In this document: in pieces, positions 14,981-23,846 of the stretch | Position numbering within the stretch: position 1 is the stretch's first letter | Layout: each line of letters begins with the position of its first letter | Assembly (NCBI RefSeq): GCF_006265175.1 | Contig: NZ_VDCQ01000037.1 | Location: forward strand, 27,741-91,740 | DNA length: 64,000 nt | Reading direction: 5' to 3' | Source: Paenibacillus hemerocallicola | GTDB lineage: Bacteria > Bacillota > Bacilli > Paenibacillales > NBRC-103111 | Notes under the pieces: generated by a model | What the model saw: only the letters and a program-made list of their open reading frames with translations | The model's database searches: none | What the model was told of the DNA's origin: nothing | Program-made: the position numbers and the translations under genes

Positions 14981-15745
14981 TTACTCCCCCGGAAGCTTTT
15001 TCGGTTTGTCGCCGAACCATTTCATGTACACGCTCTCGTAGGTGCCGTTCTTCGTGACATCGGCAATGGCGCTATTTACGCTGCCGATATATTTGTTCTT
15101 TTTATTGGCGGCTATGGCGTAGCTTTCCTTGTTCAGCACTTCTCCGACTACCTTTACTTTGCCGTTTCCGGCATTCTGCATATATTCCCTGACATTGCGC
15201 TCGTCGAATATGACGCAGTCCGCTTTTTTGGCGATAACATCCTCATACGCCTGATTGATGTCCGGGTAGCCCTTGACTTCCTTCAGGTTCGGAATAGCCC
15301 CCGCGAATGCATAAGCGGTCGTGTCGAGCTTCGTGACGACGGTCTTCCCCTTGAGATCGTCTTTGTTCCGGATATCCGTATTGTCCTGTGCGGTAAGCAT
15401 GACGAGTCCCGTTTGGAAATAAGGGTCGGAGAAAGCCAATTCGTCCTTGCGCGCCTTATTGACGGTCATCCCGGCAATGACGAGATCGACTTTGCCCGAT
15501 TTCAAAGCCGGCGACAATTCTCTCGATTCCATCGGAACGAGCTCGTACCGCATCCCGGCCTTTTGGGCGATCTCCTTCCACAGCTCCACCTCAAAGCCCT
15601 TATTCTCTCCGCCTTCCGTGTAAGTGAACGGACGAAAGTTGCTTTCCATGCCGACCTTCAGTACTTTATTCTGATTGCATCCCGTCAGCAATACTGCGAC
15701 GGACAATAGCAGATACCCGATGCTTTTGCTTATCGCATCTTTCAT
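14981..15745 (-). CDS. Amino-acid ABC transporter substrate-binding lipoprotein (family 3)
   Basis: 254 residues. A lipoprotein signal peptide ends in the lipobox LTGC (about residue 20). The mature part has the family-3 signature VGMESNFRPFTYTEGGENKG, then FEVELWKEIAQKAGM and KVDLVIAGMTVNKARKDELA. It would bind a polar amino acid and deliver it to a permease/ATPase pair, but no such genes are in this window, making it an orphan binding protein. The start at 15745 has AGGAGGG upstream. Confidence 0.92.
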   Translation of the reverse strand: MKDAISKSIGYLLLSVAVLLTGCNQNKVLKVGMESNFRPFTYTEGGENKGFEVELWKEIAQKAGMRYELVPMESRELSPALKSGKVDLVIAGMTVNKARKDELAFSDPYFQTGLVMLTAQDNTDIRNKDDLKGKTVVTKLDTTAYAFAGAIPNLKEVKGYPDINQAYEDVIAKKADCVIFDERNVREYMQNAGNGKVKVVGEVLNKESYAIAANKKNKYIGSVNSAIADVTKNGTYESVYMKWFGDKPKKLPGE

Positions 15746-15908
15746 CGAAAACCCTCCTGTTCTTCGTGCACATGGAACAAAGGTAGGTTTTGTCAGTTCG
15801 CCGAACATTATACAAGCGCTCTAACTGGCCTTGATGTACGCGAAGGGCGTTTTTTCGCGGTAAAAATGCGAATGTGGTAAAATGATGCCAAAAGGAGCTA
15901 AGCGAAAC

Positions 15909-17141
15909 GTGAACAATGAAATTATTGCAAGATTGATTTCTTATGCGCAAGTGGATACGCAGTCCGATGACGGCAGCGACTCTTGCCCGAGCACTCCGGG
16001 GCAGCTGGCGCTCGGCCGCATGCTGGTCGAAGAATTGAAGACGATCGGGATGGAAGAAGTGACGATGGATTCCAACGGTTATGTCATGGCGACTCTCCCC
16101 GCCAATACGGACAAGTCGGTTCCGACGATCGGCTTTCTCGCTCATCTCGATACGGCCACCGATTTCACGGGAGCAGGCGTTAATCCTCAAGTCGTGGAGC
16201 ATTACGACGGCAAAGACCTGCTGCTGAACGAGGAGCGGCAAATCGTCCTGTCTCCGCGGGATTTCCCGGATTTGTCCAAATACGTCGGTCATACGCTTAT
16301 TACGACGGACGGTACGACGCTTCTGGGGGCGGACGACAAAGCCGGCATCGCCGAGATCATGACCGCGATGGCGTATTTGATCGGGCATCCGGAGATCAAG
16401 CACGGGAAAATACGAGTCGCCTTTACGCCGGATGAAGAAATCGGAAGAGGGCCCCATCGTTTCGACGTGAACGCCTTTCAAGCGGATTTCGCCTATACGA
16501 TGGACGGAGGGCCTCTGGGCGAGCTGCAGTATGAGAGCTTCAACGCGGCAGCCGCGAAAATCACGTGCACCGGAAAAATCGTTCATCCGGGTACGGCCAA
16601 AGGCAAGATGATCAACTCCGCGAAAATAGCGATGGAGATCCACGGCAGATTGCCCGCGAGCGAAGCGCCCGAGTATACGGAAGGGTACGAAGGGTTCTTT
16701 CATTTGATATCCATGAACGGGAATGTGGAAGAAACCCGGCTTCACTACATTATCCGGGATTTCGATCGCGAACGGTTCGAAGGGCGGAAAGCCAAGCTAA
16801 CGGGTATCGTGGAGGAGCTGCGGGCGAAGTATGGAGAGCAGCGAATCGTATTGGAAATGAAAGATCAATATTTCAATATGAGGGAGAAAATCGAGCCGGT
16901 CATGGCAATCGTCGAGACGGCCCGTCAAGCGATGGAGAGTCTGGGCATCGAGCCTGTCATTCAGCCGATCCGCGGCGGAACCGACGGCTCCCAGCTATCC
17001 TACATGGGGCTGCCGACGCCGAATATATTCACGGGAGGCGAGAACTACCACGGTCGCTATGAATTCGTATCGGTAAATAATATGGTTAAGGCGACTAATG
17101 TGATTATCGAGATCATCAAAAGGTTTGAACGGCAATCGTGA
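15909..17141 (+). CDS. pepT: Peptidase T (tripeptide aminopeptidase)
   Basis: A 410-residue M20 metallopeptidase. Zinc-ligand motifs are in order: [11 protein letters not shown] (His-x-Asp), [23 protein letters not shown] (catalytic Glu-Glu) and [14 protein letters not shown], with the C-terminal [14 protein letters not shown]. Length matches PepT. It releases N-terminal residues from tripeptides in the cytoplasm. The GTG start at 15909 has AAGGAG 11 bases upstream; an ATG at 15882 is an alternative. A small membrane-anchored protein follows closely. Confidence 0.92.
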   Translation: MNNEIIARLISYAQVDTQSDDGSDSCPSTPGQLALGRMLVEELKTIGMEEVTMDSNGYVMATLPANTDKSVPTIGFLAHLDTATDFTGAGVNPQVVEHYDGKDLLLNEERQIVLSPRDFPDLSKYVGHTLITTDGTTLLGADDKAGIAEIMTAMAYLIGHPEIKHGKIRVAFTPDEEIGRGPHRFDVNAFQADFAYTMDGGPLGELQYESFNAAAAKITCTGKIVHPGTAKGKMINSAKIAMEIHGRLPASEAPEYTEGYEGFFHLISMNGNVEETRLHYIIRDFDRERFEGRKAKLTGIVEELRAKYGEQRIVLEMKDQYFNMREKIEPVMAIVETARQAMESLGIEPVIQPIRGGTDGSQLSYMGLPTPNIFTGGENYHGRYEFVSVNNMVKATNVIIEIIKRFERQS

Positions 17142-17169
17142 CCGATTAGCAAGTAAGGAGAAGGCAACG

Positions 17170-17463
17170 ATGGCAAAATACAGAAACGTTTCGTTGGTAT
17201 TGATCATAGCAACGCTGGTTCTTGTCGTATGTTTGCAGTTTTCCGTCTTTCAGCGAGCGGCTGCCAGATTTACCGCATCGACATATATTGCTTTCAATTA
17301 TCGCTCTATCGATTTAACGTTTCAAACGATCGAATATTCCCCTCAATTCGGCAGCTATTTCGTAAAATACCGGGATCAAGAGGGCCAGAATGTCGGCTTC
17401 GAGGTAAAGTCCAAGCGATTGCCGATCGTCGTTGTCTTTGACCCTCTGAATCCTGGAGCTTAG
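17170..17463 (+). CDS. Small membrane-anchored protein (DUF3139-like, tentative)
   Basis: 97 residues with one N-terminal hydrophobic segment (VSLVLIIATLVLVVCLQFSV) and a roughly 65-residue outer domain rich in aromatic and beta-prone residues (QFGSYFVKYRDQEGQNVGFE). The topology fits the DUF3139 type of small extracytoplasmic proteins, but I am not certain. The ribosome binding site AAGGAGAAGG is strong. It lies 28 bases after pepT and is probably in the same transcript. Confidence 0.65.
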   Translation: MAKYRNVSLVLIIATLVLVVCLQFSVFQRAAARFTASTYIAFNYRSIDLTFQTIEYSPQFGSYFVKYRDQEGQNVGFEVKSKRLPIVVVFDPLNPGA

Positions 17464-17471
17464 GTCGCCGT

Positions 17472-18356
17472 TTATGCTTCGTTGCGGGGGACGGCGAAAT
17501 AGTCGACGATAAAATCGCGAAATTTACGGGCGGCGATGGACAAATAGCGCTTCTCATGCCAAGTGACCTGGAACGTACGCTGACAAACCGGATGTTCGAT
17601 CGGCAGCACGGTGACGCGGGACCGGACGTCTTTGCCGCAGCCTCCGATCAGCGCCACGCCCAGCCCGGCGCGTACGAGGCTTACGATGGCGGACGGTTCG
17701 TCGACCCGGCAGACGAACTTGGGCGCGATCCCCGCTTTCCGCAGGAAGCCGTCGTTCATGGGCTGGAACAGCATGCCTTCCTTGTACCCGATAAAGGGAT
17801 CATTCGCCAGCTCGCTTAAAGAAATGCCGGAGCGATCGGCAAATCGGTGTCCCGGAGGAACGGCGACGAAGACATCTTCCCGGAAAACGGGGGTCGAACA
17901 GAACCCCGTCCGCTCGATAGGCAGCGGCGAGAAACAAATATCGACCTCGCCCGCCTCGAGCAAATCCGCCATCTCTTCGATGGAAGCTTGAGTAATCCGA
18001 TAATCGATCCGCGGATGAAGCGACAAAAACGCGCCCAACGGCTCGGCCAGACGGTCCAGCGTCGATGTTGCCAGATGAATGGCGCCTTGCTCCAAACCCG
18101 CCAATTCCATTACTTCTTTCCGTCCCTCTTCCAACGCGTCGAGGGCTATTTCCACTTTGCCGAGAAACGCTTTGCCGAATGAATTGAGCCGGATTTGTCT
18201 GCCATGACGGTCGAACAACGGGGTCCCGACATCTTCCTCCAATCGGGCTATCGTCTTGCTTAGTGCCGGCTGGGCGATATGGAGCTCTTGGGCCGCTTTA
18301 GTCATATGCTCCAACCTGGCCACAACCCGAAAATATTGCAATTGCAGAAGTTCCAT
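17472..18356 (-). CDS. LysR family transcriptional regulator
   Basis: 294 residues. The N-terminal winged HTH reads MELLQLQYFRVVARLEHMTK and continues AAQELHIAQPALSKTIARLE. The remainder is a periplasmic-binding-like effector domain with DICFSPLPI and GLGVALIGG. The ATG at 18356 has AAGGGA at 8 bases; an ATG three codons upstream is too close to that site. It is divergent from a quinone oxidoreductase gene with about 108 bases between starts, so it probably regulates that gene. AT-rich T-N11-A-type sites are present in the gap. Confidence 0.93.
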   Translation of the reverse strand: MELLQLQYFRVVARLEHMTKAAQELHIAQPALSKTIARLEEDVGTPLFDRHGRQIRLNSFGKAFLGKVEIALDALEEGRKEVMELAGLEQGAIHLATSTLDRLAEPLGAFLSLHPRIDYRITQASIEEMADLLEAGEVDICFSPLPIERTGFCSTPVFREDVFVAVPPGHRFADRSGISLSELANDPFIGYKEGMLFQPMNDGFLRKAGIAPKFVCRVDEPSAIVSLVRAGLGVALIGGCGKDVRSRVTVLPIEHPVCQRTFQVTWHEKRYLSIAARKFRDFIVDYFAVPRNEA

Positions 18357-18464
18357 GTCAATCATCCCTTATATACTCAAAGTTATATAACTGATATCAT
18401 TTTATATATTTTTGTTTATTTAAGAATCATTATAAAATAAATCGTAGACATAAGGAAAGGGGAA

Positions 18465-19406
18465 ATGAGGATGAACGATCGTCCGGATAAAATGAGAGCG
18501 GCGGCATTTACCGAGTATGGTTCGGCGGAGGTGCTGCAAACGATGGAATTCGATGTTCCGCAAGCGGGAGCGGGCGAGGTGAGGGTTCGCGTCAAAGCGG
18601 CGGGCGTTCAGCCGGCCGATACGGCAATACGCGGCGGAAGAAGTCCGCGCGGGGTGACGGTGCGGCTTCCGCAAATTCCGGGAAACGAATTTGCCGGAGT
18701 GGTCGAGCAAGTCGGTCAAGGAGTAACCGGGTTTCCGATAGGCAGCGAGGTGATCGGTTACAAAGTGTTGACGTGTTATGCGCAATACGTCGTTGTAAGC
18801 GCGGACCAGATTGTGGCCAAGCCGGATAGCATGCCTTGGGACGAAGCCGGGGCATTATCCGCTTCGGGACAAACGGCGCATACAGCCCTGCAAGAGCTTC
18901 GCGTCGGCTCTGGCGATACCGTCCTCATTCACGCGGCAGCCGGTGGAGTCGGCTCGGCGGCGGTTCAACTGGCCAAGGCTTGGGGAGCGTCTACCGTAAT
19001 CGGAACGGCCAGCGAACGAAACCACGATTATGTTCGTTCCTTGGGCGCTATCCCGGTCGCGTATGGCGACGGGTTGGCCGAAAGGGTGAGGGCGATTGCT
19101 CCCGGCGGTATTGATGCCGTATTGGATGCGGCCGGCGGCGATGCGCTTAAAGTATCCGTGGAGCTGTGCCAAAATCGGGATCGAATCGGAACGATTGCCG
19201 GCTTCGATTTGGCAGAACAGCTGGGAGTTCGGACGATCTTCAGCAAACGTTCCGCCGAAAGGCTGGCGGAGCTCGTCGAATTGTACAGGAAAGGGAAGCT
19301 GCGGATTGCCATTAGACAAACATTCCCATTGGACAAGGCGGCGGATGCTCATAGAGAAATAGAAACCGGACACGGCTTCGGCAAAGTCGTAATCGTCATG
19401 GATTAA
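18465..19406 (+). CDS. Zinc-free MDR/quinone oxidoreductase-type NAD(P)-dependent protein
   Basis: 313 residues of the medium-chain dehydrogenase superfamily, quinone-oxidoreductase branch. It starts with RAAAFTEYGSAEVLQTMEFD. The nucleotide-binding motif HAAAGGVGSAAVQLAKAWGA is mid-protein, and the C-terminal LDKAADAHREIETGHGFGKV is typical. Catalytic zinc cysteines are missing, as expected. It would reduce quinones or enones with NADPH. Starts at 18465 or 18471 both fit AAGGAAAGGGG. It is divergent from the LysR regulator and followed by a terminator. Confidence 0.9.
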   Translation: MRMNDRPDKMRAAAFTEYGSAEVLQTMEFDVPQAGAGEVRVRVKAAGVQPADTAIRGGRSPRGVTVRLPQIPGNEFAGVVEQVGQGVTGFPIGSEVIGYKVLTCYAQYVVVSADQIVAKPDSMPWDEAGALSASGQTAHTALQELRVGSGDTVLIHAAAGGVGSAAVQLAKAWGASTVIGTASERNHDYVRSLGAIPVAYGDGLAERVRAIAPGGIDAVLDAAGGDALKVSVELCQNRDRIGTIAGFDLAEQLGVRTIFSKRSAERLAELVELYRKGKLRIAIRQTFPLDKAADAHREIETGHGFGKVVIVMD

Positions 19407-19441
19407 AGACCGGCAGCCGGGTTCATAGCGGCCGCTGCTTC

Positions 19442-19468
19442 AGCCTGCGATAATCGCAGGCTTTTTTG
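19442..19468 (+). terminator. Rho-independent terminator
   Basis: AGCCTGCGA/TCGCAGGCT stem with a 3-base loop and six T. Confidence 0.9.
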
Positions 19469-19533
19469 CCTTATCAGACCTTGCCGAGGAGGTCGACAAA
19501 CAGCTGAAGAATAATAAATAAAGATATGCGGAA

Positions 19534-19566
19534 AGAGGGACGTTGTCGGATGGCGTCCCTCTTTTT
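19534..19566. terminator. Probable terminator downstream of the mod regulator
   Basis: AGAGGGACG/CGTCCCTCT stem with T-tract on the plus strand and a shorter one on the minus strand, at the end of the minus-strand regulator gene. Confidence 0.7.
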
Positions 19567-19592
19567 ATGTGCACCGGCTGTCGTCCCAACCT

Positions 19593-20546
19593 TTAAGTTT
19601 CGTAAAGAACTTGCCCCGTTATAGAGGTATCGTATCCCTGCATGTTTTGCAGCTCGCTGCGGAACGCTTCGGATTGCAGGATGGACATCACCTGCTCGAT
19701 CCATGGGAGATTGTCTTGGTTTTTCAGCATGACAAGATCGTAGCGTTCCCGTACGAGCGGTATAAAATCTATACCGCCTACGAGGAGCGCGGCTTTCTCG
19801 ATGCCTACCCCGACGTCGGCTTCACCTGACGCGACTTTGCCCGCTACGCTCATATGGTTCGTTTCCTCCTGCTCGTAACCGATGAGCTGGCGGCCCGAAA
19901 TGCCGTGCATCCGCAATTGCTCGTCCAGCAGCACCCGTGCTCCCGACCCTTTCTCACGGTTGACGATCCGGAGTCCAGGCAGTCCCAGTCCGGACCAATC
20001 CCGGATTTTCCAAGGGTTGCCCCGCTGCACGTACAATCCGGCCGAACGCGAGAGCAGATTGACGACGACGCAAGAGTAGCCTATCAGCAGCTTGCGAACG
20101 AAAGGAATATTGTATTGTCCCGTATCGCCGTCCAACAGATGCGTACTGACGATGTCGGCCTCGCCCTTGTACAGCGAGATCAGACTGTCCAGACTTCCGA
20201 CGAACGATCGAAGCGGTCGAATCGCAGGGGAGCTCTTCTCCATATATTTGGCCAACAGATCGAGGCTTACGTCCTGACCGGTTATGACGAGAGACCGGCT
20301 CGCGCTGCTTGCAAGCGAAGAGGGAGTGGCGAAGGAAGGCTCGGAAGTCTCGGGATGAGCCGATACGGTTTGCCTTCCTTTTGCCCGGGCTTTGTACGCT
20401 TCGAGATCGACAGCGTCAATCCGCATCTGTTTCCCCACGCGATAAGCGGGAAGCGCCCCCTTCTTGATGAGATCATATACGGTCAATTTGGATATTTTCA
20501 AAAGCTTGGCTATTTCTTCGGTCGTGTAGGAGATGTCGGACTTCAT
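19593..20546 (-). CDS. One-component regulator: excisionase-type HTH fused to a molybdate-binding-like domain
   Basis: 317 residues. Residues 1-55 form a MerR/excisionase-type winged HTH (YTTEEIAKLLKISKLTVYDL, then IKKGALPAYRVGKQMRID). After a Ser/Pro-rich linker, residues 90-317 resemble the PBP-like domain of ModA-type oxyanion-binding proteins (GIEKAALLVGGIDFIPLVRE and related strands). It has no signal peptide, so the ligand is sensed in the cytoplasm. It is divergent from modA, which makes it the likely molybdate or tungstate-responsive regulator of modAB. Architecture is known in Firmicutes but biochemistry is sparse. Confidence 0.85.
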   Translation of the reverse strand: MKSDISYTTEEIAKLLKISKLTVYDLIKKGALPAYRVGKQMRIDAVDLEAYKARAKGRQTVSAHPETSEPSFATPSSLASSASRSLVITGQDVSLDLLAKYMEKSSPAIRPLRSFVGSLDSLISLYKGEADIVSTHLLDGDTGQYNIPFVRKLLIGYSCVVVNLLSRSAGLYVQRGNPWKIRDWSGLGLPGLRIVNREKGSGARVLLDEQLRMHGISGRQLIGYEQEETNHMSVAGKVASGEADVGVGIEKAALLVGGIDFIPLVRERYDLVMLKNQDNLPWIEQVMSILQSEAFRSELQNMQGYDTSITGQVLYET

Positions 20547-20614
20547 GGTTTCCTCCGGGCGGTACGTATTGTACTAATCTTACGATTGTCGATCCTGTAT
20601 TTCAATGCCATTTA

Positions 20615-20643
20615 TTTACGAAATCGATCGCAATCATTATAAT
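20615..20643 (+). promoter_or_regulatory. Probable modA promoter
   Basis: TTTACG (20615-20620) and TATAAT (20638-20643) with a 17-base spacer, about 100 bases before the TTG start. Confidence 0.6.
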
Positions 20644-20743
20644 CAGATATATCCAGTTATAAATGATGATATTTAGTAGGACGGCCATTGGCAGGATCGA
20701 GTATGGATTGACCGTTGGGAATGAACAAAGGGGAGTGTTCCGA

Positions 20744-21541
20744 TTGTTGTCGAGCAATTTTCGTAGTACAGTGGTTATAATTTCCTTATTGTCGGTTGCG
20801 TTGCTGGGCTGCGGTACGAAGAAAGAGCCGACTGCCGCCGCAGACCGCACAGAGCTTACAATTTCGGCGGCCGCGAGCCTGACCGACGCTTTGAACGAAG
20901 TAAAAGCTACTTACGAGCAGCAAAACAAAACGATTCGGCTGAACTTCAATTTCGGAGCGTCCGGAGCGCTGCAGCAGCAAATCGAGCAGGGAGCGCCGGC
21001 CGATCTGTTCTTGTCGGCCGCTTCGAAAAACATGAAAGCTTTGATCGATAAGCAGCTTATCGATCCGGCACGTAACAAGACATGGCTGATCAATGAGCTG
21101 GTAGTCGCAGTAGCCGCGGATGGCAAGTCGGGTGTACGCAGCATAGGAGATTTGCAGCAAAAGGATGTCATGCATCTCGCTCTTGGGGAACCGCAGACCG
21201 TCCCGGCCGGTACATACGCGAAGGAGGCGCTTACCTATGCGAAGCTATGGGACGCCCTCCAGACGAAGCTCGTTTACGGTAAGGACGTCCGTCAAGTGCT
21301 TACCTACGTGGAGACCGGGAACGCTGAAGCCGGTTTCGTCTATAAAACCGATGCGCTCGGCTCGAGCAAAGTAAAAGTCGCCTTCAGCGTCGACCCGAAC
21401 GCGTATACGCCCATCGAATATCCGGCAGGTGTCGTAAAAGCTACCAAGCATAGCAAGGAGGCGGGCGATTTCTATACGTATCTTCAATCGAAGGAAGCGC
21501 TGGACATATTCGTGAAATACGGCTTCACGGTCGCGAGATGA
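20744..21541 (+). CDS. modA: Molybdate ABC transporter substrate-binding lipoprotein
   Basis: 265 residues. A short lipoprotein signal ends in LLGC (about residue 22). The mature part is ModA-like: LTISAAASLTDALNEVKATY, FGASGALQQQIEQGAPADLF and ETGNAEAGFVYKTDAL (oxyanion-binding Ser and Tyr regions). A TTG start at 20744 is chosen because AAGGGGAG precedes it and gives a normal signal peptide; the longer frame begins with non-signal sequence. Its stop overlaps modB by 4 bases. Confidence 0.9.
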   Translation: MLSSNFRSTVVIISLLSVALLGCGTKKEPTAAADRTELTISAAASLTDALNEVKATYEQQNKTIRLNFNFGASGALQQQIEQGAPADLFLSAASKNMKALIDKQLIDPARNKTWLINELVVAVAADGKSGVRSIGDLQQKDVMHLALGEPQTVPAGTYAKEALTYAKLWDALQTKLVYGKDVRQVLTYVETGNAEAGFVYKTDALGSSKVKVAFSVDPNAYTPIEYPAGVVKATKHSKEAGDFYTYLQSKEALDIFVKYGFTVAR

Positions 21542-22215
21542 TGAACGGGATCGATTGGAACGAATTTTTATCGCCGATCGTGCTTTCTCTGAAAGTATCG
21601 GTCGTCTCCAGTCTATTCGTTCTGCTGGCAGGAGGATTATCGGCGTGGGGAATGTCCCGACGAAGCTTTAGAGGAAAGACGCTTCTGGAAACCGCGCTAT
21701 TGCTGCCGCTTGTGCTCCCGCCTACGGTCGTAGGCTTTATCCTGTTGGTGCTGCTTGGTAAAAAAAGCTGGATCGGGAGTCTGGCCGACACTATTTTTCA
21801 ACATTCGATTATTTTTACGTGGGGAGCCGCGGTCATCGCTTCGGTCGTAGTCGCTTTCCCGTTGGTTTACCAGACAATGAAAACCGGCTTCGCTTCGGTC
21901 AGCCCCGAGCTGCAGGATGCCGCCAGATCGATGGGGGCCGGCGAGTGGCAAGTATGGCGGTTGATTACGCTGCCGCTCTCTTGGCGCTCGATCGTCACGG
22001 CCTATATTCTCGGCTTTGCCCGCGGACTCGGGGAATTCGGCGCTACTCTGATGATTGCGGGGAACATCCCGAATAAAACGCAGACGCTCCCCACGGCGAT
22101 CTATACGGCAGTCGAATCGGGCAACCGGACGCTTGCCTGGTGCTGGACCGGCGCCATTATCGCGATCTCGTTTATCATGTTATGGGCGGTGACCCGGAAA
22201 AATCGAGAGGAGTGA
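21538..22215 (+). CDS. modB: Molybdate ABC transporter permease
   Basis: A 225-residue permease with five to six membrane segments and the EAA loop AARSMGAGEWQVWRLITLPL, ending with the ModB-type GEFGATLMIAGNIPNKTQTL. The start codon overlaps the modA stop (ATGA), implying translational coupling. The expected ATPase gene modC does not follow; an aldo/keto reductase begins 4 bases later. An ATPase elsewhere must energise it if it is functional. Confidence 0.93.
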   Translation: MMNGIDWNEFLSPIVLSLKVSVVSSLFVLLAGGLSAWGMSRRSFRGKTLLETALLLPLVLPPTVVGFILLVLLGKKSWIGSLADTIFQHSIIFTWGAAVIASVVVAFPLVYQTMKTGFASVSPELQDAARSMGAGEWQVWRLITLPLSWRSIVTAYILGFARGLGEFGATLMIAGNIPNKTQTLPTAIYTAVESGNRTLAWCWTGAIIAISFIMLWAVTRKNREE

Positions 22216-22219
22216 ACGT

Positions 22220-23068
22220 ATGCAATACCGCAGATTGGGCCATACCGATGTCCAGATACCTGTTATCGGACAAGGAACATGGAGGTTTGGCGAAGACCGG
22301 AGCAAGGCGAAGGCGGAAATCGAAGCATTGCGCTTCGGCCTGGAGCGAGGGATGAGCCTTATCGATACCGCGGAGGAATATGCCAAGGGAGGATCCGAGC
22401 GAGTCGTAGGGGAAGCGATCGCGGATGTTCGCAAGGAAGTATTCCTCGTTACGAAAGTATCGGCCAAAAACTGTTCGTACAGCGGTGTGCTGCAAGCGGC
22501 CGAATCCAGTTTGGACAGATTGAACGCCACTTATATCGATCTTTATTTACAGCATTGGCCCAACGAACAAATTCCCGTGGCGGAAACGATGGCCGCGATG
22601 ACCGAGCTGATCGACAAAGGCTTGGTCAAGTATGTCGGGGTAAGCAATTTCACCCCGAAGCTTCTGGCGGAGGCGCAGCGGGCATTGGGCCGTCATCCGC
22701 TGGTGTGCAATCAGATCGCGTACCATCTGGCCGACAGGCATATCGAGGACGCGGAGCTCCCTTTTTGCCGGGAAAACGGGATTACCGTTATGGGTTATTC
22801 GCCGTTCGGCTATGCTCCCCGACATTTCGGAAAACCGGGATTTCCCCAAGCCGGCACGCCGGAGCGGGCCGTATTGGACGAAATCGGCAAAAAGTACGGC
22901 AAGAACGCTTATCAAGTCGCCTTGAACTGGATCGTCAGACAAGAGGGAATCGTCACCATACCGAAATCCGCGAATCTCGATCACATTCGGGATAATCTGA
23001 ATGCCTTGGGCTGGGAGCTGGAGGAAGAAGATCTGGTTCGGATCGAGCATACGTTTCCCAAAAAGTAA
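22220..23068 (+). CDS. Aldo/keto reductase
   Basis: 282 residues with the family's tetrad: Asp and Tyr in SLIDTAEEYAKGGSE, Lys in FLVTKVSA, and His in LYLQHWPNEQ. The C-terminal NADPH-binding segment TIPKSANLDHIRDNLNAL is typical. It lies 4 bases after modB, so it is co-transcribed with the molybdate genes although its own reaction needs no molybdenum. The ribosome binding site GAGAGGAG overlaps the end of modB. Confidence 0.93.
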   Translation: MQYRRLGHTDVQIPVIGQGTWRFGEDRSKAKAEIEALRFGLERGMSLIDTAEEYAKGGSERVVGEAIADVRKEVFLVTKVSAKNCSYSGVLQAAESSLDRLNATYIDLYLQHWPNEQIPVAETMAAMTELIDKGLVKYVGVSNFTPKLLAEAQRALGRHPLVCNQIAYHLADRHIEDAELPFCRENGITVMGYSPFGYAPRHFGKPGFPQAGTPERAVLDEIGKKYGKNAYQVALNWIVRQEGIVTIPKSANLDHIRDNLNALGWELEEEDLVRIEHTFPKK

Positions 23069-23126
23069 CGCTTATGCTCGATATAGCGAATGGGATAGAA
23101 ACGAAGTCTGCGAAGGAGGAAAAAAG

Positions 23127-23795
23127 ATGCCCGATTCCGTCAGGGCTATCGTAACGGGTGCTACCGGAATGGTAGGCGAGGGGGTAGTTCACGAATGCTT
23201 GAAGCATCCGGATGTGGAGCAGGTATTGGTGCTCGGTCGGAAACCGTGCGGTATTTCGCACCCGAAGCTGCGAGAGATTATTGTCCGCGACTTCTTCGAG
23301 CTGACCTCGATCGAAGAGCGGTTGTCCGGCTATAATGCCGCCTTCTTTTGTCTGGGCGTATCATCGGTAGGCATGAAGGAGCAACAATACGACCGGCTGA
23401 CCTATGAGCTGACCTTGAACGCGGCCGATACCTTTGCGAGATTGAATCCGGACATGATTTTCTGTTACGTATCCGGGTCCGGCACCGACAGCACGGAGCA
23501 AGGCAAATCGATGTGGGCAAGGGTGAAGGGGAAGACGGAAAATCATCTGATGAGGCTGCCTTTCAAGAAGGCCTATATGTTTCGCGCCGGTTACATGCAG
23601 CCTACGAAGGGGCTGAACAATGCGCATTCCTATTATTCCGCGCTAGGCTGGCTGTATCCGGTATGGAAGTTGCTGTTCCCGAACCATGTATGCACGTTGC
23701 AAGAAGTAGGAATCGCCATGATCCACTCCGTCACGAAAGGGTATGAGAAGTCCGTGCTGGAAGTAAAAGATATCGTTGCTTTGGCACGGCGATAA
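23127..23795 (+). CDS. NAD(P)-binding Rossmann protein, atypical SDR/epimerase-like
   Basis: 222 residues. The N-terminal Rossmann motif AIVTGATGMVGEGVVHECLK and mid-protein FCLGVSSVGM and CYVSGSGTDS indicate an atypical SDR of the NAD-dependent epimerase/oxidoreductase family. C-terminal PTKGLNNAHSYYSALGWLYP is not diagnostic. The function is unknown. A strong AAGGAGG site precedes the ATG at 23127; the upstream open frame overlaps the aldo/keto reductase end. It ends before a bidirectional terminator. Confidence 0.85.
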   Translation: MPDSVRAIVTGATGMVGEGVVHECLKHPDVEQVLVLGRKPCGISHPKLREIIVRDFFELTSIEERLSGYNAAFFCLGVSSVGMKEQQYDRLTYELTLNAADTFARLNPDMIFCYVSGSGTDSTEQGKSMWARVKGKTENHLMRLPFKKAYMFRAGYMQPTKGLNNAHSYYSALGWLYPVWKLLFPNHVCTLQEVGIAMIHSVTKGYEKSVLEVKDIVALARR

Positions 23796-23804
23796 GAGGA
23801 AGAA

Positions 23805-23842
23805 AAGCCTCGACCCGGTTAACGAACCAGGTCGAGGCTTTG
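23805..23842. terminator. Bidirectional Rho-independent terminator
   Basis: AAGCCTCGACC/GGTCGAGGCTT stem between convergent genes; T-rich flanks on both sides. Confidence 0.85.
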
Positions 23843-23846
23843 TAGA

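Noticed and set aside
15666..16745. Minus-strand open frame of 359 codons over the peptidase T gene
   Set aside because: Shadow of pepT; composition is rich in Arg, His and Phe as typical of antisense frames.
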